A stretch of 30,389 nucleotides of DNA from Chara braunii. Taxonomy: Eukaryota > Streptophyta > Charophyceae > Charales > Characeae. The translations under genes and the position numbers were made by a program. The stretch covers positions 1,748,621-1,779,009 of the forward strand of contig BFEA01000065.1 of the NCBI GenBank assembly GCA_003427395.1, given 5' to 3'. Under the pieces are notes generated by a model. It was not told the origin of the DNA, did not search any database, and was given only the letters and a program-made list of their open reading frames with translations. Of the stretch, positions 9,013 through 19,825 are shown piece by piece (position 1 is the stretch's first letter; the number at the start of each line of letters is the position of its first letter).

Positions 9013-9999
9013 GATTATATTTTGACTGGTGGTAATTCAGGTGATCCACCCAGAATAGGGGAAATTTTGCAGTTGGTCTACCCTTAGCTTAGCACTGAAT
9101 TAAAAGTAGACTTAGGTTTTTGCTTATAAGGAGATTTTGAGTGAGGATGTATTATTGAGTTGTATTCTCCATACACTTATGATCTTAGCTTGGGGATTGG
9201 TCTGCCGTGTGTTACAGGTCCTTTTGATCATTTTATCCAAGTTCAGGGCTAGATCCAGCTTCATCCCTTGAGGATCACTTACTGTTATCACTGATAAAAG
9301 GTCGGTTATCGATTCGTCGGTCTACGACTCAATTTCAACTCTCCCTCTACACTCAACCTAAAAGGCTTTAGACGTGGTGATTTCGTTGTTTTATTAAGGT
9401 TTCACCGGGACTTTTATTGAATGACCATTTAACAAAGGTGATGAGTATTTAATTAAGGTTGGTTGGACAGGAGGTTTGGGGTTTGCATGGCTAAAGCGAG
9501 GGGTATGAGTGTCGAAGATGGTTGGGGTTGACTCCGTGTAGCGCGTGGGCTGTTGATTTGACTCGTTGATGTGATTGCAGGTATGGTTGTGGTTCGGAGT
9601 CTGGATGTGATTGCTTTCAATTACATACTTATATAGCTGAAAGGAGTCTCACTGTGACTGTGAGAAGTGATCGTCGAATATAACTAATCCTTATATATTT
9701 ATAAGTGCCCTGAGTATTCGAGATGCCTACTGCAATTATGCATAAGGGTTAACCGGATTATGGCTTGAGAGGAAAGGAAGACCCTCTATTATCGTTTGTG
9801 ATTTGGAGTTTTTATAGTTGGACGTTATAGTCCGTGGCAATCGTCAAAGTCAAACCCCTTGATGTTCGACCGCCACGACAGCTTAAAGCTGTCTACTCAA
9901 CCCCTCTGCACAGGGTGCAAAAGAGGGTGTGGTCTTCAACCGCGCATGGCGGTTGTCCAGCGTCGAGAGATTAATCCTCAAGGTGCGTGTCAGCCGACA
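9013..9999. other. inner non-coding part of left arm
   Basis: No gene. Mirror matches continue to 10757-11788, for example ATCACTGATAAAAGGTCGGT near 9290 and its counterpart near 11490. Contains the 15-bp palindrome ACAGCTTAAAGCTGT near 9879 and CACTTGAGTGTCGAACGCGA at the inner end. Confidence 0.65.
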
Positions 10000-10017
10000 C
10001 TTGAGTGTCGAACGCGA

Positions 10018-10738
10018 CCCTCGAGATTAACGAGGGCCGCGTAAGTATGGGTACTACATAGTACGTCATCATTGCGACCACTTGCGTACGCTTGCATTGC
10101 GAGTCGATACGAGTTAGCCCTGCGTCCGCGCGGTTTTATACTAAGTTTCACGCGCTACGCTTGTTTGATTTCCGCATTAGAAAGTTATGGGTTGGCTACC
10201 GAGGGGCTAGGAGTGTTGTCGCTTTGTTTGTGTTATGTCGTTTCGTATAGGTGTTGTTTTATGTGTATGTGTGTTTGTAAAGTGGAGTGCGAGTGGTGTG
10301 TGGGATGCGTCCTAGTCGACCGACAAAGGGCCGCTCTTGGGACTTCAGCCCCCCAAGATGACAATTCACGTGCGGGTCCTATAGAGGCGTATTACCGCAC
10401 GTACCCCCTATGCTACAGCGAACGAGAAACGCCCTCAGTTCGTCTACCTCTGCGATTGCAGTTGATTAGCTTTCATACTGTGGACTGGTAGCTCGGCGGG
10501 GACACGCCCACCGAAGGGAAGTGACAGCTCCCGCAAGGTGTAGGTAAGTCGTGCCTCGCGTAGGCCCTATCCTGTCGTAGGGGCTCGCGAGAGGTATGGC
10601 TGGTGCACTCGGCCGGAGCGGCTTGAGGAAACTCCACATGTATTATCTGTGACGAAGGATTTAAATCCAACTCCTGCGTGACGCGGCCGGGAGGGTCCCG
10701 CGCTGCCCTGGTGTGGTGCTGGACAGATACGCTCGACA
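10018..10738 (+). mobile_element. solo LTR at the palindrome centre, copy 2
   Basis: About 721 bp, homologous in reverse complement to the LTR at 2821-3497. It ends …GCTCGACA at 10738, as does copy 1, and begins with the same GCGACCCTCG/CGAGGG hairpin (10014-10040). No internal region or PBS follows, so it is a solo LTR. Its flanks are the two innermost palindrome words, CTTGAGTGTCGAACGCGA and TCGCGTTCGACACTCAAG. The target duplication cannot be separated from the palindrome (CGCG occurs on both sides). ORFs inside are not credible. Confidence 0.65.
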
Positions 10739-10756
10739 TCGCGTTCGACACTCAAG

Positions 10757-11788
10757 TTTTGGCTGACACGCGTCTTGAGGGTTAGTCTCTCGACGCTGAC
10801 AACCGCCGTGCGCGGTTGAAGACCACACACCCTCTTCTGCACTCTATGCACAGTGGGTGGTACACAGGTCCATACCTGTGGTCGCAGTCGCTTCTTGCTG
10901 CCCTGGAGATGAGTCTCACTCCGGGCCTGGGCGAAAGTCAAGGGGTTTGACTTTGACGGCTGCCACGGACTACAACGTCCAACCATACAAACTCTAAAAA
11001 GCAAGGGATAAAAGGGGATCTTTTTTTTTTTTCAAACACATAATCTGTTTGACCCTTATGCACAATTATCGTTGGCCTCTCAAACACTCAGGGCACTCAT
11101 GAATATATGGGGGTTGGTTATATAGGACGATGACTACTCACAGTCACAGTGAGGCTCCTCTCAACCATATATGTATGTAATCAGACAATCACATCCCGAG
11201 TCCGAACCAAAGATGCACCTGCAAACACATTAAAGATTCATCCAGAAGTCCACGCACTACACGGGGTCAACTTCAACCATTCCTTGCACTCGTACCCCTC
11301 GCTTTAGCCATACAAACCTCACTCGTGCAACTCTTAAATAAATACTCGGTACTTTTGTTGGATGGCCATTCAATAAAGTCCGGGTGAAAACACAACAAAA
11401 AAGTTTAATCGCAAGGCTAAAGCCTTTAGGTTGAGTAGCAGGAGTGAATTAGAGTTGAATCGTAAGCCGACGAATCGGCAACCGACCTGTTATCTGTGAT
11501 AACAGAAGATGATCCTCTATGGATCAGGCTGAATCTAGTCCTGATCTTGAATCAGACACCCCAAAAGACCTGTAACACAAGATAGGTCAAAAACCCAAGC
11601 TAAATCATCAGCATATGAGGGATCAACCTCCATAGCACATTCTCACCCCAAGCTATCTACCAACTAAGTCTAAGCCTACCTCTAGGTCATTGCCCAAAGC
11701 AAAGGTAGACTAATGACAATATCTCCCCTATTCAGGGTGGATCGCTAGAATCGCCACATGTCAAAATATAATCTAACTCTTTTAAACT
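10757..11788. other. inner non-coding part of right arm
   Basis: Mirror of 9013-9999 with small indels and a T-rich run near 11020. No gene seen. Confidence 0.65.
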
Positions 11789-12333
11789 AAGAAAGTTTCG
11801 GCAGCGCTTCCCGTAAGAAAAGTGTCTTTCGAGAAATTATATAAGTCCAAATATGAGAGCAGAAGTAACCTCCAACTCTGGAAAGTCAAATTATGTCTAA
11901 CTCCCTGAATTAGTAGAAATTTGGACAGCACTCCCTTTAGAAAGGGTCCCAGATTTATACCAAGTCGGATATGAACTCAAAACACAACTTGAGTTCAACT
12001 TATACAAGATTTAACCAACTCCTTAGTCTTGCAGAAAGTTCGGCAGCACTCCCTTTAGAAAAGTGCTATTCCAAAATTTATACAAGGCTAAGTTCAGAAT
12101 TTGAGAATAACTTTGACTTCTCAAAGTCCAATTTTGTCCAACTCCCTGAATTAGCGATTTGGCAGCACTCCCTTTAGAAAAGGAGACTTCCCAGATTTTA
12201 ACTAAGTTAGGTATAAGAAAGGACATATCGAACTTTGATAAGTCAACAATTGACTAACTCCTTAGATTTGTAAAAATTTCGGCAGCGCTTCCCGTAGGGA
12301 AAATAGCTTGCGAAGATTCATACAAAGCCAAGT
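11789..12333 (-). repeat. family B repeats, right arm
   Basis: Five units in mirror order, recognisable by CGGCAGCGCTTCCCGTA or GCAGCACTCCCTTTAGAAA blocks near 11800, 11925, 12040, 12165 and 12285. The same two subtypes alternate as in the left arm, so the array was already formed when the arms were duplicated. Confidence 0.75.
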
Positions 12334-12619
12334 AAAAAAAAAATGATCTCAGAAAATGCGAGAATTGACCAAGTAAAAAAACTTAGCTCAGGAAATGCAG
12401 GAATTGAAACTAACTCATATAGCTCTAGCACGTGGCGAGCAACTAAAGCAACTACCTATCAACCTGAAACTTAGACTAAGTAGTGACCTCACTCAGTCAC
12501 ATGCAAGCAAAACCACAAATGTAAGTACTCTCACCATCCCAAGTTTTTTTTAATATAGATAGTTCGTGAATCTTTTTAAGTTATTAAATCCTTATACCCA
12601 TCTTACATAAGACATAGGG
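12334..12619. other. non-coding spacer between families B and A, right arm
   Basis: Mirror of about 8165-8440. No gene or further repeat seen. Confidence 0.6.
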
Positions 12620-13302
12620 CTGGACCATTCACCGTAGAAACAATGTCCAGCTTGCCTTTAAGATATACACGAACAGGTTGCACAACTACTTCTCTCTTCT
12701 TTTGGGCATATGACTAGGCCATTCACAGTAGAAACAATGCCTAGCCGCCCTGAACTGTTTAGTAACCAAAATTTAATAATTTTTATGACTTTGTCTTCAA
12801 AAGAAATGCAAATATGGGCAGGGGACTGAACCATTCACAGTAAAAACAATGTTCAACTTGCCCTGGTTACTTCCATTTGTACTTTATATTTTTCCCTTTT
12901 TCTTCTTAACGATATGGCTTAGTGCTGGGCCACTCACAGTAGAAACTATGTCCAGCTGTCAGTTCACATGCAAATATACATAAAGTACTTTCCTTTATAC
13001 TTCGTTTAGTTCACGTGCGTGGTTTTCAGGTTGAACCATTCACAGTAGAAACAATGCTTAGCCTTAGACCAGAGATCCTCCCTCAGAATAAAACAAGAAT
13101 TTAAACCCCTTCAATCAGGCAAACCCCCAGAGTTAACTAGAGTAAACAGGCCATTCACAGTAGAAACAATGTCTGGTCCTCCAGAAAACAACTAAATAAA
13201 CATAGCAATCAGGTCATTCACAGTAGAAACAATGCCTGGTCCTTCAGAAAACAGCCAAATAAACATAGCCCTGAGCCATTCACAGTAGAAACAATGCTCA
13301 GG
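12620..13302 (-). repeat. family A: eight covarying stem-loops, right arm
   Basis: Eight copies in mirror order at 12620-12650, 12714-12744, 12827-12855, 12925-12955, about 13029-13063, 13147-13175, 13210-13238 and 13270-13302, with core CATTCACAGTAGAAACAATG. Perfect or wobble outer stems include CTGGAC/GTCCAG, CTAGGC/GCCTAG, TGAAC/GTTCA, CAGGC/GTCTG and CCTGAGC/GCTCAGG. The copy near 13029 pairs poorly. Individual hairpins are orthologous to those of the left arm. Confidence 0.85.
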
Positions 13303-13557
13303 CTTTGGTTGACCCTTCCAAACGCATGCAAAACTGCCTTCCTCCCATCTTCCCCCAATTCATACCTTAGTCTGCTCTCAGTCAAAACAAAAGAGAAACT
13401 TAAACTTCACTCTCACACTTTGTTTCCCTTTGGTCTGATTATGTTTTGAAGAGAAAGCAAAAATCGTAGGGACAATACATGCATACGGCAATCATACTAC
13501 AGGGAGATAGGCAAAACATGGTTGGTAGTAGGTTGTACAAATAGAAATGGTTTACCT

Positions 13558-13687
13558 GATGGTTCCCTGCGTCCAAAACCCCGCCTAGGTTCCGGCAGAG
13601 CTCTCGCAATCGGTGGGTGGACTCCCCACAGAGTCTTGACGCGGACCTACGGGTTGCAATCCCGCCTGCCGCCTTCCTCTCGTAACC
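13558..13687 (-). repeat. highly conserved core block, right copy
   Basis: Reverse-complement partner of 7117-7249. Only about five or six differences over the first 104 aligned bases. On the minus strand it carries CGGGTTGCAATCCCG, which resembles a tRNA T-arm, but no tRNA can be folded around it. Confidence 0.7.
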
Positions 13688-13699
13688 AAGGGTTAGACT

Positions 13700-14950
13700 G
13701 AGACTTAGAAGGACACATAGAGAAGATTCAGAGACTCTCAGATCTAAGAAGAGTGCTCTCAAACTCGCAGGAGAGGACCTTGATACCTTTAGCGCCCGAG
13801 GGCTCCGCAATGGCGGCCAATGTGACGCGGTCGCCGGTCAACTGAAGTCAAAACTATCGGAGCTAGCCCTCTAACGACCCTTCAATTCGCAACAACACCT
13901 GCCTTTCCAAAGTTCGAGGACCGAAACGCCTCACCACCGCTCAAGACTCAAGCTGTGGGCCAAAAACACAGCACTAGCGGCTTTAGCCGGCCGCTGCAAA
14001 TTAGGAACACAACGATTTTAGTAGAACTCAAGCCGCAACACAGACCCTCGCAGCTCGATCGTTGCTGCAGCATCAGAAGTAGCCTAACTAACAACAACAT
14101 TCTCAATTCCATAGCAGAGCTTCAGCAACAGTCTTAAAACACAGCAGCCGCCTCGATAGACCCACAACAGCTCGTGGTTTAGTAACCCCAAACCCTCAGT
14201 TGCGGCCATTGCTGGTAGTGGGAATAGTTTTGTGAGCCTGAACACCGGTGCTGAGCCCGCGGTAGCAACCCGAATGGCGGTAGTAATCAGGTTATCAAGG
14301 TCATGGTATTACCCATAGGCATCCTCACACCCTGACAGATGATGCACGGCGTTAACTATGGCCAACTGTCATAGCACACCAACAGCTGCAACAGTAACAG
14401 CCTGCAGCAGCGCGTTACATAAACTTAGCACGTTGATGCGGCAAATGGTGGTAGTCCCGCGCTTCTCAACTGGCCACANTCTCCCAGCTGGCTACCCGNC
14501 ACTTCGCGCTGCAGAATGGGTTTTGCGGCATCAGCAGGTAAGTTCCAGCACCCTGCGGCTTACTCCTTTATTCTAANGGGACGAGCAACCCACAACNATN
14601 ATATAAGTTTGCAACCTCGCTGCTCNTTCCCCGCTACTTCGCTTGGTGNNATGAGCAATGCTCCGGCAAATGGCTAAGCCTCTTCCTTGCGGTCTGCCTG
14701 CAGCTGCGTCACTTGATGCAACAGGCAAGTGGGACACAGACAANAGGCGACGACAGGGCTCAGTCGAGGACTTCTGCGCATCCTACANGGAGCAAAGTAG
14801 CACATGGCCGGCTCATATTATCACAATTGAACCCCGCAGGCCGTTCGCTCCCACCACCCACTGAGCCAGNGAGTCCCTCCGTCGACTCTCGTCACCNGAC
14901 ACGCAACGGAAACACCCCCAACTGAACGGCCCCCACCTCAACGTGCCTGG
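13700..14950. other. diverged non-coding part of right arm
   Basis: No convincing gene. Patchy mirror similarity to 6190-7100. Single ambiguous bases (N) begin at 14479. Confidence 0.5.
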
Positions 14951-15234
14951 TTCGGTGGGNAGCAGCCTCCCGGTCCCNCTTTTTCTTCTATTCAGGTACG
15001 TGACCTCTTTNCCCCTCTGGCACAANTCTCAATGCNCAAGCCCACTGATNTACTCACTAACCTCCGAACTCGACTTATTCATCAGATTCACCCGCCACCA
15101 AAACCTCNAGAACTCGAATTCCCTCCCCNGATTTCAGCAGGAATCGAGTGAAAACTCNANCTTTCCATAGCCCGTCCTTNAGCCANATCCTTTNNCTATA
15201 TAACTTTCTTTTCACTAATGTAGAACTGNAACCG
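14479..15234. other. cluster of single ambiguous bases
   Basis: Roughly two dozen isolated Ns occur in this stretch and none elsewhere except the long gap. It marks a region of unresolved or polymorphic consensus, as expected where reads from similar repeat copies were collapsed. Confidence 0.9.
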
Positions 15235-16140
15235 ACACTACCACTAACCTCGCTCGACCCAAAAATGCTACCGTGTCATCTCTTTCCACTCGATTCTATC
15301 CAGAATCGAGTGAAACCTCAATTCCTCACTCCTTGTCCTTACCTCCCTGCTGCACCCCGGCTCGGCCTTCTACCACCTTCTTTCCTGAACGAATCTGTCG
15401 TGGAAACCACGCCAGATTCACTCCTCACTTTCCCCCTCACTCCTCGCAGTCTATCTTTCTTTTAACTCCTAACTTACTCCCCTTCTGCCTAATCTGACAT
15501 GGCCAGCGCGTTCGCCCAGGGCTAAAACCTCGGATTAGCCTTTCCCTCGCCCGATCCCCTCGCAGATCGGGCAACATCACGATTCGTTTTTCTCGGCATC
15601 CCCCCCTTCCTCCATAACTCGGTGCAGCCCCTTCTCTTTGTCTTTTCTATTTTACTAACTATCATCTAAAACTAACCTCTTTATGTGATTCGCCCCGCCG
15701 AATATACTCAGATTAGCACTTTTCCCCACCCGTTTCTATCAAGGAACGGGCAGGTTATATGCTTTCTGCTCCCGCCATCTCCAACCTTCTTTGTGCATGC
15801 ACCTGGTGCGATTCGTCGTCCAGGTTCACTCCCCTTTTTCTTACCTCTATTTCTACTAACTCTCATCTAAAACTAATTTCACAATCCTACTCACCCGGCC
15901 CAAAAACCTCGGTGTAGTATGTTTCCCCGCACAACTTCCTCCGGAAACAGGCGAGGAAAACCTTCTCCATCCCCCTTCTTCCTTACTTCCCCGCCATAGC
16001 CCGGCGCACCCCGTTTCTTGCTGACCTCCCGTTCTACTAATCCTTAGCTAAAACTAACACTACAACTACGATCGCCTGGTGCTAAAACCCCAACCTTATA
16101 ACTTTCATCACTCGATTCCCCTGAGAATTGAGTGCGCTGT
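14950..16140 (-). repeat. family C hairpin minisatellite, right arm
   Basis: Pyrimidine-rich mirror of 5160-6190 with units of about 180-260 bp. Clear hairpins: 15287-15312 (CACTCGATTCT/AGAATCGAGTG, 11 bp, 4-base loop), 15549-15572 (GCCCGATC/GATCGGGC), 15729-15750 (CCCGTTTC/GGAACGGG with one wobble) and 16109-16134 (CACTCGATTC/GAATTGAGTG with one wobble). Each is followed by words such as CTACTAACTCTCATCTAAAACT. The ORFs here are low-complexity artefacts. Confidence 0.65.
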
Positions 16141-16795
16141 CTCTTCTTGCTCCCTCCATGCTCGTCCTCCAACTCCACTCCGTCCTGAATGCACCCGGCG
16201 CGTTATTGCGCCTAGGTTCATCCTTCCTTTTCCTCCCCTCCATTGTTGCGCCCGGCCTTCCTGTTGCGCAGGTGCGCTGTCGCCCACTGCCTCACCGCTG
16301 CCTGCTCCGGCGCCCGACACTCGTTCCCCTACACAGCATCTCCCCTACTGTCGAATGTACCCGGACGCAAATCCGCGCCGGGTTCATCCCGTTCTATGCA
16401 CCCGAACTCAGCGCTCGCTGCCTACCGCGCTCGCTGCTGCCTACTCCGCTTGCCGCGGCCTTCTACGCTTGCCGCTGCCCTCTCCGCTTAGCCCTTCGTC
16501 ACCGGTAGCGTCGGACTCCCCGACCTCCCTTCTCTTCCGTTGCCCGCTCCGATCAGCGCCTGCTCGTAGCTCCTGCTGCCCGGCGCTGCCCGGCTATCTC
16601 TGTAGCTGTACGTCACTCCCATGCCCTCTTACTCCCTCTATCGCAGCGCCCTTCCTTCCTCAGCATGCACCCGGTACCGATTCTCGTCCGCATTCATTTC
16701 TCCTTCCGGCCTTTCTGAGCCCCGCGTCCTGTCTCTCTCCGCCTAGTTACGGTAGAAATCATAGTAAGCACCAACTCGGCCACTACATAGGCCGC
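16141..16795. other. pyrimidine-rich non-coding right-arm segment
   Basis: C/T-rich DNA with GCGC-type hairpins (16193-16214, 16357-16384) that mirror 4900-5101. The long open frames have Pro/Ser/Leu/Arg-biased composition from the base skew and no recognisable domain. No gene. Confidence 0.55.
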
Positions 16796-17240
16796 TGATT
16801 GATATTGACAGCAGGACGGTGGCCTGGAAATCGAGGTCGGCTACAGAGTGCGGAACAACTTACCCTCCAAGTTGACCCGCCCAACAGCGGGTGGTGCCAG
16901 GGTGCACAACCTACGTCGGGCTACTTCCGCTTACTCCGATCCTTCAAAGAGCGGAAGGGCGCGGGTCTGCTACCAAGCCTAGAAGAGGGGCCAAGGCGGA
17001 AATGGTTCCATGTGAACTGCCACTGCAGTTACCTCCCCTCAGCGTTCCAATGGGCCTGCCCACACACAAACCTCTCACAACAGATCGTGGTTGGCGGACG
17101 GTGCACCCGCAGGGGGTTCCCGCCACTCAGGTCTCTTCCGCCTCGTGGGCTGAATTACCCCCACCCCGGTTCACATGCATCCCCAACTTTGCAGATGTCC
17201 CAAACGACAGAATCCTAAGCCATGGGGCCAACCAGCCCCA
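16796..17240 (+). pseudogene. LSU (28S) rRNA-derived segment, GTPase-centre and 3' piece
   Basis: 16796-16866 matches the LSU GTPase-centre region in domain II (GACAGCAGGACGGTGGCC, then GTGCGGAACAACTTACC) at roughly 80%. The conserved word GGTTCCATGTGAAC follows at 17004, and ATCCTAAG with GGGG…CCCC at 17211-17239. All are in normal LSU order and on the same strand as the piece at 4635-4940. Between the recognisable words the sequence is strongly diverged. Intervening similarity such as AAGCCTAG…GGGGCC (16976-16992) fits too. Read together, the two pieces are one LSU region split by about 11.9 kb. Confidence 0.65.
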
Positions 17241-17389
17241 GACGTTTCAGCAAACTTGGGCTTACCCCTCAAGTTCCTTCTTCTGGGTCCGAACACAGAC
17301 TTGTATTTCAACAATTTACGGGTGTTCCGCTGAGCTAGGGCCATAGACCGTAAAAGTAGCCACGGCCCCACGTCCCGCCCGCGGCACCG

Positions 17390-18285
17390 CGTCTCAGGGC
17401 AAAATGGGGCGAGGCTGCGGCGCAGCCACGAAAACAGTTTGTAATTGCACTTCAGGCAACATACTCCACGTGACCCAGCCTTAGGCCCGACATCGCGCCC
17501 CAGAGCGGGACGGGAGTAGACAAAAATAAGGAGGGAATTTAAAAGGATAAAAATAATAATAAAACTAGAACGGGGACATTAACTGGCGGCCCTACAGATC
17601 GCGCCCATCGATAAAACCAGAGGGGGATAGCCCCGCCGGGCCCTCAACCCCATTAGTTCCTTCCGCGACGCTCCGCTGCGGTTGCCACGCCGATGCCCGC
17701 TAACCTCGATCCCTGAACCTCTGTATCGTCAACACAATGTCGTAGCCTATAGGGCTATGCCCAAGCCTAAGACCAAAGCCCGCAAAGTACCATACAAGGC
17801 AGTGCGGCGCGGCGCTTTGGGCCCATAAACCGGCTGCGCGGCTCCCCAGTGCCCGCACACCTTGCTTATACCGTGCCATAATTGCCCCGCGCACCATCCT
17901 ACGTCACCCCGCTCACCGCGCGAAGTCGCGCCGTCGTCGCCGATGCCGTCGTCGGGGTCGTTCTCCGCACGTGCGCTCGGCTCGGTCAAACGTACCAATC
18001 AAAAGAAAGTATCCTTAATTCCTGCTTAATCAAAAATAAATAAATAATAATAAATTCATTAAACAAAACGGCCGAGGTCCGGCCGGCTCTACGATCAACA
18101 ACAGAAAAGAATCATGCGCGCCTTAAACCTGCACGCCCACGCACTCTTTACTCTAGTAAGCCATCAAGTCAACGCAATCACAGACACAGCCGCGCCTCGA
18201 GCGGTATACTCAGACTTCACGCCAAACTATTCTCTGCCGCTCGTAAAAACCAGGGCGGATACCCTTGTAAGGGTATTCGCACCGA
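17390..18285. repeat. outer inverted repeat, right
   Basis: Mirror partner of 3500-4330. Non-coding. Ends with the ATACCCTT/AAGGGTAT hairpin (18259-18276) and CACCGA. Confidence 0.75.
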
Positions 18286-18286
18286 C

Positions 18287-18758
18287 AACGTGGGAAGATA
18301 CATCCCATATGTTGTCCTCTTCCCCCCCCCCCAGACGTGGCCACATCCATCCTCTAAAATGAGGATGAACTTCTGCTTGAACATAGTCAGATGCACTCTC
18401 CACGCAAGGGTGTAGATAAGAATGAATTTCCCACTAGTACACAGTCAGATGCTGCTGCCCATTTAAAGTGAACACGGCCAGAACATGGGAAGATGCATAA
18501 CCATATTTCAAGCCTTACACTCCTTGTGATCCAATCACCCGACAATGAAGAGGCTAGAATGAATCTGGAGCTAGATCGTGGAGCTGTCTGCGGATCTGCC
18601 AGGTTGCTCACCAAATGATGAAATGTGAATGGACCTGCAGCAAGAAGGTGAAAAAATACATCACCAGGTCCTTGCCCTCTGTGCAGAAAATGAAAATTCT
18701 CCCTGTCGCGGTCTTGCTCAATCACTCACTTTTTGGGCCATACTCTTCTACTCACCCT
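18287..18758 (+). repeat. 472-bp dispersed repeat, copy 1
   Basis: Nearly collinear direct repeat of 29437-29909, from AACGTGGGAAGATACATC to TACTCTTCTACTCACCCT, with a C9-C11 run near the start. No credible ORF. It is followed, after a gap, by the hairpin tandem array. Probably part of a larger repeated unit. Confidence 0.85.
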
Positions 18759-19049
18759 CTATGAAACACCCACGGACGCGTCCGCGGGGTCGAGCTCGGA
18801 GGGCGGACGTGATCACGGCCGCTGCAACTCCGGCCGCGGTCGGGTGCGGCCGTAACTTTCATGAATTGTTTGTGACCTTAAACATAAAAAATAAAAAAAA
18901 ATATTAAAAAATGGGGTTGTAGATCTTTTCAAGATCTAAATTGCGCAATTTTTTATTTTATTTTTTGACTCCGTCTTTGAATTTTCAAAATTCAAAAACT
19001 TATTTTCCTGAGATAAAACCTGGTTTTTTTTTTTTTTTTTTTTTTTTTT
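18759..19049. other. GC-rich then AT-rich flank with palindromes
   Basis: A short GC-rich island with the palindrome CGGACGCGTCCG (about 18774-18785) is followed by AT-rich DNA. The AT-rich part holds AGATCTT/AAGATCT (about 18921-18937) and TTTGAATTTT/AAAATTCAAA (18976-18996). A poly-T run (19023-19049) leads into the gap. No gene. Confidence 0.6.
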
Positions 19050-19825
19050 NNNNNNNNNNNNNNNNNNNNNNNNNNNNNNNNNNNNNNNNNNNNNNNNNNN
19101 NNNNNNNNNNNNNNNNNNNNNNNNNNNNNNNNNNNNNNNNNNNNNNNNNNNNNNNNNNNNNNNNNNNNNNNNNNNNNNNNNNNNNNNNNNNNNNNNNNNN
19201 NNNNNNNNNNNNNNNNNNNNNNNNNNNNNNNNNNNNNNNNNNNNNNNNNNNNNNNNNNNNNNNNNNNNNNNNNNNNNNNNNNNNNNNNNNNNNNNNNNNN
19301 NNNNNNNNNNNNNNNNNNNNNNNNNNNNNNNNNNNNNNNNNNNNNNNNNNNNNNNNNNNNNNNNNNNNNNNNNNNNNNNNNNNNNNNNNNNNNNNNNNNN
19401 NNNNNNNNNNNNNNNNNNNNNNNNNNNNNNNNNNNNNNNNNNNNNNNNNNNNNNNNNNNNNNNNNNNNNNNNNNNNNNNNNNNNNNNNNNNNNNNNNNNN
19501 NNNNNNNNNNNNNNNNNNNNNNNNNNNNNNNNNNNNNNNNNNNNNNNNNNNNNNNNNNNNNNNNNNNNNNNNNNNNNNNNNNNNNNNNNNNNNNNNNNNN
19601 NNNNNNNNNNNNNNNNNNNNNNNNNNNNNNNNNNNNNNNNNNNNNNNNNNNNNNNNNNNNNNNNNNNNNNNNNNNNNNNNNNNNNNNNNNNNNNNNNNNN
19701 NNNNNNNNNNNNNNNNNNNNNNNNNNNNNNNNNNNNNNNNNNNNNNNNNNNNNNNNNNNNNNNNNNNNNNNNNNNNNNNNNNNNNNNNNNNNNNNNNNNN
19801 NNNNNNNNNNNNNNNNNNNNNNNNN
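19050..19825. other. assembly gap (N run)
   Basis: 776 consecutive Ns between a poly-T run and the first complete unit of a tandem array. The array may begin inside the gap. Confidence 0.99.

Larger units (their letters stand above)
3500..10017 (+). repeat. palindrome left arm
   Basis: Inverted homologue of 10739-18285. The order from outside in is: outer non-coding arm (3500-4330), rRNA-like piece, (AG)n tract, family C repeats, a poorly conserved stretch (6190-7116), a highly conserved core (7117-7249), family A hairpins, family B repeats, and the inner 1 kb. Arm-to-arm identity varies from near-perfect in the core and at the innermost 18 bp to barely alignable around 6200-6990. The divergence argues for an old structure. 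Confidence 0.8.
3500..18285. other. giant imperfect palindrome (foldback-type structure)
   Basis: The sequence from 3500 onward is found in reverse complement ending at 18285. The outermost words are TCGGTGCGAATACCC (left) and GGGTATTCGCACCGA (right). The innermost words are CTTGAGTGTCGAACGCGA (10000-10017) and TCGCGTTCGACACTCAAG (10739-10756). Collinear mirror matches were seen at many places between these ends. No transposase or other credible ORF lies inside. It resembles foldback transposons, which have long inverted repeats made of sub-repeats, but that assignment is an inference. Confidence 0.7.
10739..18285 (-). repeat. palindrome right arm
   Basis: Mirror of the left arm with the same landmarks in reverse order: family B, family A, conserved core, diverged stretch, family C, rRNA-like piece and outer arm. 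It is about 1 kb longer than the left arm, mainly between 13.8 and 17.3 kb. Its outer end is followed at 18287 by a 472-bp repeat whose other copy (29437) has no palindrome next to it. That comparison fixes the right boundary at 18285/18286. Confidence 0.8.

Noticed and set aside
13600-13690. tRNA gene in the conserved core
   Set aside because: CGGGTTGCAATCCCG looks like a T-arm, but no matching acceptor, D-arm or anticodon arm can be placed around it.
16079-16798. 239-codon open frame
   Set aside because: The region is C/T-rich, three frames are open at once, the peptide is Pro/Ser/Leu/Arg-biased with no domain, and the DNA is part of the palindrome's repeat arm.
3500-18285. Palindrome as a chimeric-read or amplification artefact
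   Set aside because: An artefact would give near-identical arms. Here the arms differ by many substitutions and about 1 kb of indels, and the centre holds a separate LTR.
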